The notes below the pieces were generated by a model that was not told where the DNA came from, did no database searches, and worked only from the letters and a program-made list of their open reading frames with translations. This document shows, in pieces, positions 39,401 to 45,400 of a stretch of DNA of 64,000 nucleotides (the first letter of the stretch is position 1; every line of letters starts with the position of its first letter). Both the position numbers and the translations under genes were made by a program. This DNA is from Trileptium ribeirensis (lineage: Eukaryota > Nematoda > Enoplea > Enoplida > Thoracostomopsidae): positions 1 through 64,000 of the forward strand of contig JASANE010000842.1 of NCBI GenBank assembly GCA_030248225.1. The letters are read 5' to 3'.

Positions 39401-42400
39401 TCCGAAAATGGCAGCTCTGGCGGCGGTAAAAACTTCCAAGGATCATTGAACCAAGACAGTCTAAAATTTAACATGGAAGTATAGACCAGGAACAACCGTT
39501 CTGAACCAGGGAACTGTGAAATGTCAGCCCTCCACCACTCCAATATCCAGAGCACCATGCATTGCGCTTGTCTATTTTCGAGTAATACCGATAATGTTAA
39601 TACTTAATCTAATTTTAGTCAGATGCGAAAGACAGAGGTGAAGGCGACCGTAGTGTGAAGAATAACAATGGTGAAAGAAAGAACAAAGAGTCGAAGGTGG
39701 TCGAAAATGATCGACAACAAGAAAAAAACTTAGACCCGGACAAAAGGCGGACAGAACCAGCAATGCCGGGTCAAGGGTTAATAACAAAAGAGAAAGCAAT
39801 AACACTAAAAAGTAAAGCTGGCGATAATGGCAAAGACAAAGCTGACGCGCAAGCTATTATGACCAAGGCAGCGAGGAGTCCAAGCAACGACCAGGAGAAA
39901 CAAGCAGCTGGCGTAGCCGAAAAAGATAAGAAAGACGAAGATGCGGCTCATATTGAACAAAAAGGTATGTGAATTCTTATAAAGCGCATTTATGGTGGCA
40001 GTGTTTGAATTTTAATTTGGAAACGTCTGATTTGCATTAAAATTGTCTCAAATTATGGCGGTCATAGGGATGTAGCAAACACTGTTGAACATGTAAAAGG
40101 TCGAATCCTGTTTTTTATTCTCTTGAGGGTCTGGTTCCGGGGTTAGGGGTCAAAATGTGGGTTTTTGCTCCATTTTAGTACCCTTCGCGGAAGTAAGGTT
40201 ATTTTTTCTCTGGATGGTTTTATTTCATAGTAAAATGATAAATGCCGATGCCTGTTTTTTTTTGTTTTTCGATTAAGCTCCGGTTCTGGAATTATGGGGT
40301 TTGAGTACGGGGGTATGGCGCCCCAATGGTTGCTCGGCCCAAAATTTGAAAATTTGTTTTGACGTCTTGGGTGGCTTATAAGTTTTACCTAGGGGTTTTC
40401 GTGCGTGGGAAACTCATTGTCGGTGCTGGTTTTGCTCTGTGACTTTGGTTCCATGGCTACGGGGTCTAACGCCCCATGGTTCGGGGTCAGAGGTCAAAAT
40501 GAGGGTGTTTGATCCCATTTTAATACCCTTCACGGAAGCAAGGTTATATTTATCTTAACTTCTGAATTTTTTCTCTGGTTGGTTTTATTTCATAGTAAAA
40601 TGATAAATGCTGATGCCTCTTTTTTGTTTTCGTTTATAGGTCCGGTTCTAGAGTTATGATATTTGAGGTATGACGCCCTCATGGTTCCTCGACCCAAAAA
40701 TAGAAAATTTGTTATGACGTTCTTGGCGGCTGAAAAGTTTCACTTGGGGGTTTTCGGGCATGGGAAACTCAGTGCTGGCGTTGGCTTTGCCACACGACGC
40801 ATGATTTCATGCGTACGGGGATATGGCGTCCCTAGTTCCGGGGTCAGAGGGCAAAATGAAGGTTTTTACCTCATTTTAGTACCCTTCACGGAAGCAAGGT
40901 TATTTTTGTCTTAACTTTCGATTTTTTCTCTGGTTGGTTTCATTTCATAGTAAAATGATAAATGCCGAAGCCTCTTTTTTGTTTTTCGATTAAGGCTCCG
41001 GCTCTGGAGTTATGGGGTTTGAGGTATGGCCCTATCTTGGGTCATCGACCCAAAATTCGAACATTTGTTCTGACGTCTTGGCACCTGAAAAGTTTCACTT
41101 GGGGGTTTTCGGGCATATGAAACTCATTGCCGGTGTTGGCTTTGCCGCACAACGCATGATTTCATGCGTACGGCGGGTATGATGACCCTTAGTTCCGGGG
41201 TCAGAGGGCAAAATGAAAGTTTTTACCTCGTTTTAGTACCCTTCACGGAAGCAAAGTGATTTTTGTCTTAACTTTCGATTTTTTTCACTGGTTGGTTTCA
41301 TTTCGCAATAAAATGAAAAATGCCGATGCCTCTTTTTTGTTTTGCAATTAAAGCTCTGGTTCACGGGTTTGAGGTGTGGCACCCTCGTGGTTCCTTTACC
41401 CAAAATTTGAAAATTTGTTCCGACATCCTGAACGGTTGAAAAGTTTTACTTGGGGTTTTCGGGCATGGCAAACTCATTGCCGGTGTTGGTTTTGTTCTGC
41501 GACCCATGGGTATGATGGTATGGCGCCCCCATGGTTCGTCGCCCTAATTTTATTGTGACATCCTGATAGCTTGGACTTAGGGGTTTTCGGGCATGGGAAA
41601 CGTATTGCCGGTGTTAGTCCTGTTCTAACTTGTGCTGTATTGTGTAATATCCACATATAGCATATCGACATATGCTATCGAGAGTTGATTGGCTGTGCAT
41701 GCAAAAGACGTAGGTGTACCTATGCTTCACTGCGTTCTGCAACCTCGATAGAGTTACTAGTTTAAATCGTGTGCAATCCTTTTTACAATGTCCAATTTAA
41801 ACCGCCTGACCATTTCACCATCTTTATTAGAATATTTTGCAACAGATGAAATTGCTGAAACCAGACAATATTATGCTGATCGTAGTACGCCTGTTTTCAT
41901 GAATCTGTGTCATGGCACAACCCGGCAGCGAGGGACGGAGGTATGATGACATACTGCATACATCCTTTCTACTAACTTAAGAATTTAATGACTAAGATTG
42001 TACGAAACTAGACTTTAGTCATGTGTAATGTGACTATGAAGATAATGACACCACTCTTGAAGCTTAGAGCACAGCAATTGCTTTATCATAGTCAAAGCCG
42101 AAATACATAACTACTCATTTGCGAATTGTTAGCGAAAGATTCTCGCGCAGCAAATTGCTCAGTTAGCGAATATTATGCGAAATATTTAGTTTTATTTCTG
42201 TTCATATTTTGTAGCTGTTGTCAATTCAGCAACATTCAGTACTGTTATGCTTTAAAACACAATAATTTACACATATTGTACTCGTATCAAACGTTAATAA
42301 TCTCTGAATACCAGATGAATCATCAAGCTCCAAGGCGTTGTGGTATTTCAAAGCTACACACAGATACCAAACTTTTTTCATAAAGTTTTTTGCTTACAGC

Positions 42401-45400
42401 CACTGTCAGATATGACCACTGTTATTTCGGTGTTCGCTCGAGAATTATATTTTTGTTAGAATGGTGTTCGAAAGTCTCAGTGGGCTTGTTCGAAATTGTT
42501 CGATATATGATCGAACAACGTTCGGTTGTAACTGCTAAATGTGAATGTGAAATAATAACGTGAATTCGCAATTATATGCTTCGCGAAGACCGTTACTTTA
42601 ATGTTTTTGCTGCCTGCCCTATATTTAACAGTGCTGAGTTTAACCTTTATGCAATGTTTTTATGATGTGAGTGTACCGATTACGCAACTTTATTGAAGTC
42701 GTTAGCCTTGAGATAAACCATTCCCAAGCATTATATATTTCGTAATTACCACGGCAAAGTGATTTATTGCTGACTTCATCAGATTGTATGTTTCTGGAAT
42801 TTGTGGCAGTTTAGATTCCTCCACGTGGTACGAAACGTGTGCACTCCATCGGGCTACGGGCTTTGAATTGTTTAATTTACTCTGGTAGTTTTTTCGTTTC
42901 ACCGGTGAAGCAGTAGTTCAAACAAAAATGGAGAAAATGTTTTTGTACCATCAAAATTCAAACCAAATATTTGATAAAGCATGTAAAAAAATTAGTGCTC
43001 TGCTAATCTTTACATGTCCATACGTCACGCGCCCATGTATATATTTGCTGAAACAAAGAACCACTAACACGCAAAAGTACCAGCAGTGGGTTGCACCCAT
43101 ATAACCGCTGGATTCATAACACTGGCCGCGTGCTAGACTGTCCCACTACGTTTTTCGTCACATCAGCTGAATGACATGCAATTTCAAATTAAAATAAAGC
43201 GTCAAGACCACGTGCAGGTGAAATATGAAACAAATACTCCTAGCCCCTGTTCTTTTATAACCTTGATTGACTTTTCGTAAAATATTTTAATTTTATATCC
43301 ATACAATAGGCAAAACATTCAGAGAAACATTATGTGAGTTAATGAAGTGTGTTCGAAGAAATTTTTTTGTCTGAGAGTATGATTCAAAAGTATCATTATT
43401 CACTTCCTCGACAGTTATTTCTTCCAGGTACCCCGTAACTTGAATATCTAAGAATTTAAGATTAGACATATAATCACGACGATCTTTTTGTTCAAGTTAT
43501 AATGATGGTCACAGCAGCTCGGCATCGTCAATTGAGCATGAACTACAAAAGCGGCAAAACACCTTAATTTGGGATTCTCTAAGGTTGATTTGGTCAGAAT
43601 ATGAAAACTAGCTACTTAGGAATCAGGGAGTAACTGGAATTCCGGTTCCGACGAAAATTGTGTTCCGGTTGCGATTCCGGCAAAAGGCAAAAACCATACC
43701 GGAGCCGGAATTCCGGTTTAAAAATTTTGTTTACAATTGTCCACATTTTTGCTTCATCTGTGGTCCAAACTTGTAATATATAGACAATGGCTAAATTTCA
43801 AGACAAGCAAACAAAAGTACAAATTAACTCAGGAAAATGCCTGTGAAACGTAAGTAAGACACATAATTTCAGTAGGAATTTTTCATCTAGAGCCTGCTGG
43901 AGTTTGTTAACAAAACAAAGCCAAGTCGATGCTTGTAGCAGCTATTTCACTCATTCAGAAGTCTGCGAAGTGTGTTAGAATTAAGCTGGTCTAACTCGGT
44001 AATAAAGTACGTGGAAGTAAGTTATTTACAAATACAGAAGTACTTAGGTGTAAGCTTGGCTAACATAAATTACGTCAAGCACCAGCCAGTGTGCTTTTAA
44101 TCTTTGTAAATCAGTCTACATTGAAGTAAAGTACGTAACATATGTATAACGCAGTCAGAAACTCTATTCTTGGAAATGAACTCTATTTATTGAAAGTGTG
44201 CGAGCACTATCACAGTTTGTCTCATTTATAGCATCTTGATCAGAAAGTCATCAACATCATCCTCTAGCTGAGGGGCAAATGGTTATCAACGCTAGCCTAA
44301 ACATTGTTTGTGAACAATCACCAGAAATTTATTGTATATATACCTTATTTTATTTTATTTTAGAACCATATAAACTAATATTTCAAGTTTCTTGGTAACA
44401 AGTAACAAACGTACGTCCAGTACAGGGGTGGGCGGGAGGAGACAGAACCAAAGTGTTGATTCTACGCTCCATGCATTAGAAGCACATTCAGTTGGACACA
44501 ATTTACTCAAGGTCGTATAGTGGAAGGCATGGATTTGCTCTGGGTGTCCAAAAAATGACATACTGATCGATAAATAAACGTTATTAGCTACCTCAGACTC
44601 TTCAAAATTTCGTAAAGGCAATAGTGTCATCACAATACATACAGTTTAATGTAAAAGTAATTTTACTACATTTTAAATCAACAGTACCTTCATTTCTATC
44701 ATCATCTGTTTCACTATATATAAGTTTAGAAAACTAGGTCCGGATCCGGTTTAAAAGGACGGTTCCGGTTATTCCCTGTTAGGAATATACAACACGGTGT
44801 TTCATTGCCATTTGCTTTATAAATTAATCGGTAATGACATGTTTTGATTTGTGGGCCACATATCGCGCCGACGTCTTATTTAAGTTAATGTGCTGCTCTA
44901 ACTTGGGAAAATTATACAGCTGTGCATAATAATTATAGAGTCTATTGTGTGTTAATATTACTAAATTGCTTGTGTTTGTCTACAAATAATGACTTATATT
45001 TTACTGTAGCATACGTTTCTTCGAACTACTAACTAGCAGAGTTGGCTAACACTAATTTGTAAAAACATACTTTTTCAGAGGAGCATAACAAAATCATTCA
45101 AGAGCTTGAGGAACAACGTAGAGAACAACAGAAACTGATTCAGCAACAAGAAAAGATCATCGAAGAGCTGCAGCAGCATAAAGTGGAGCATCAAGCAGTG
45201 GCAGCAGGCGATCTGCAACAACTGCAAGAAGCAAGACAGCCACAGCAGCAAATTGACCAGCACCAGCAAATTGGAGAGAAACAACTGCAAGTCGGTCAAC
45301 AGCAGCAGCTCTTACAGCAACAACAGCTAGAAGGAAGGCAACCACCGCAGCAAGGTGAACAGCCACAACAAGTTGGTGACAAACAACATCAAGACGGTCA

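Noticed and set aside
37850..41762. Confident assignment of the exon 11-flanking repeat to Helitrons
   Set aside because: Head TC and tail CTAG-T fit, but the host A before the head is missing and the terminal hairpin is weak, so the class is left open.
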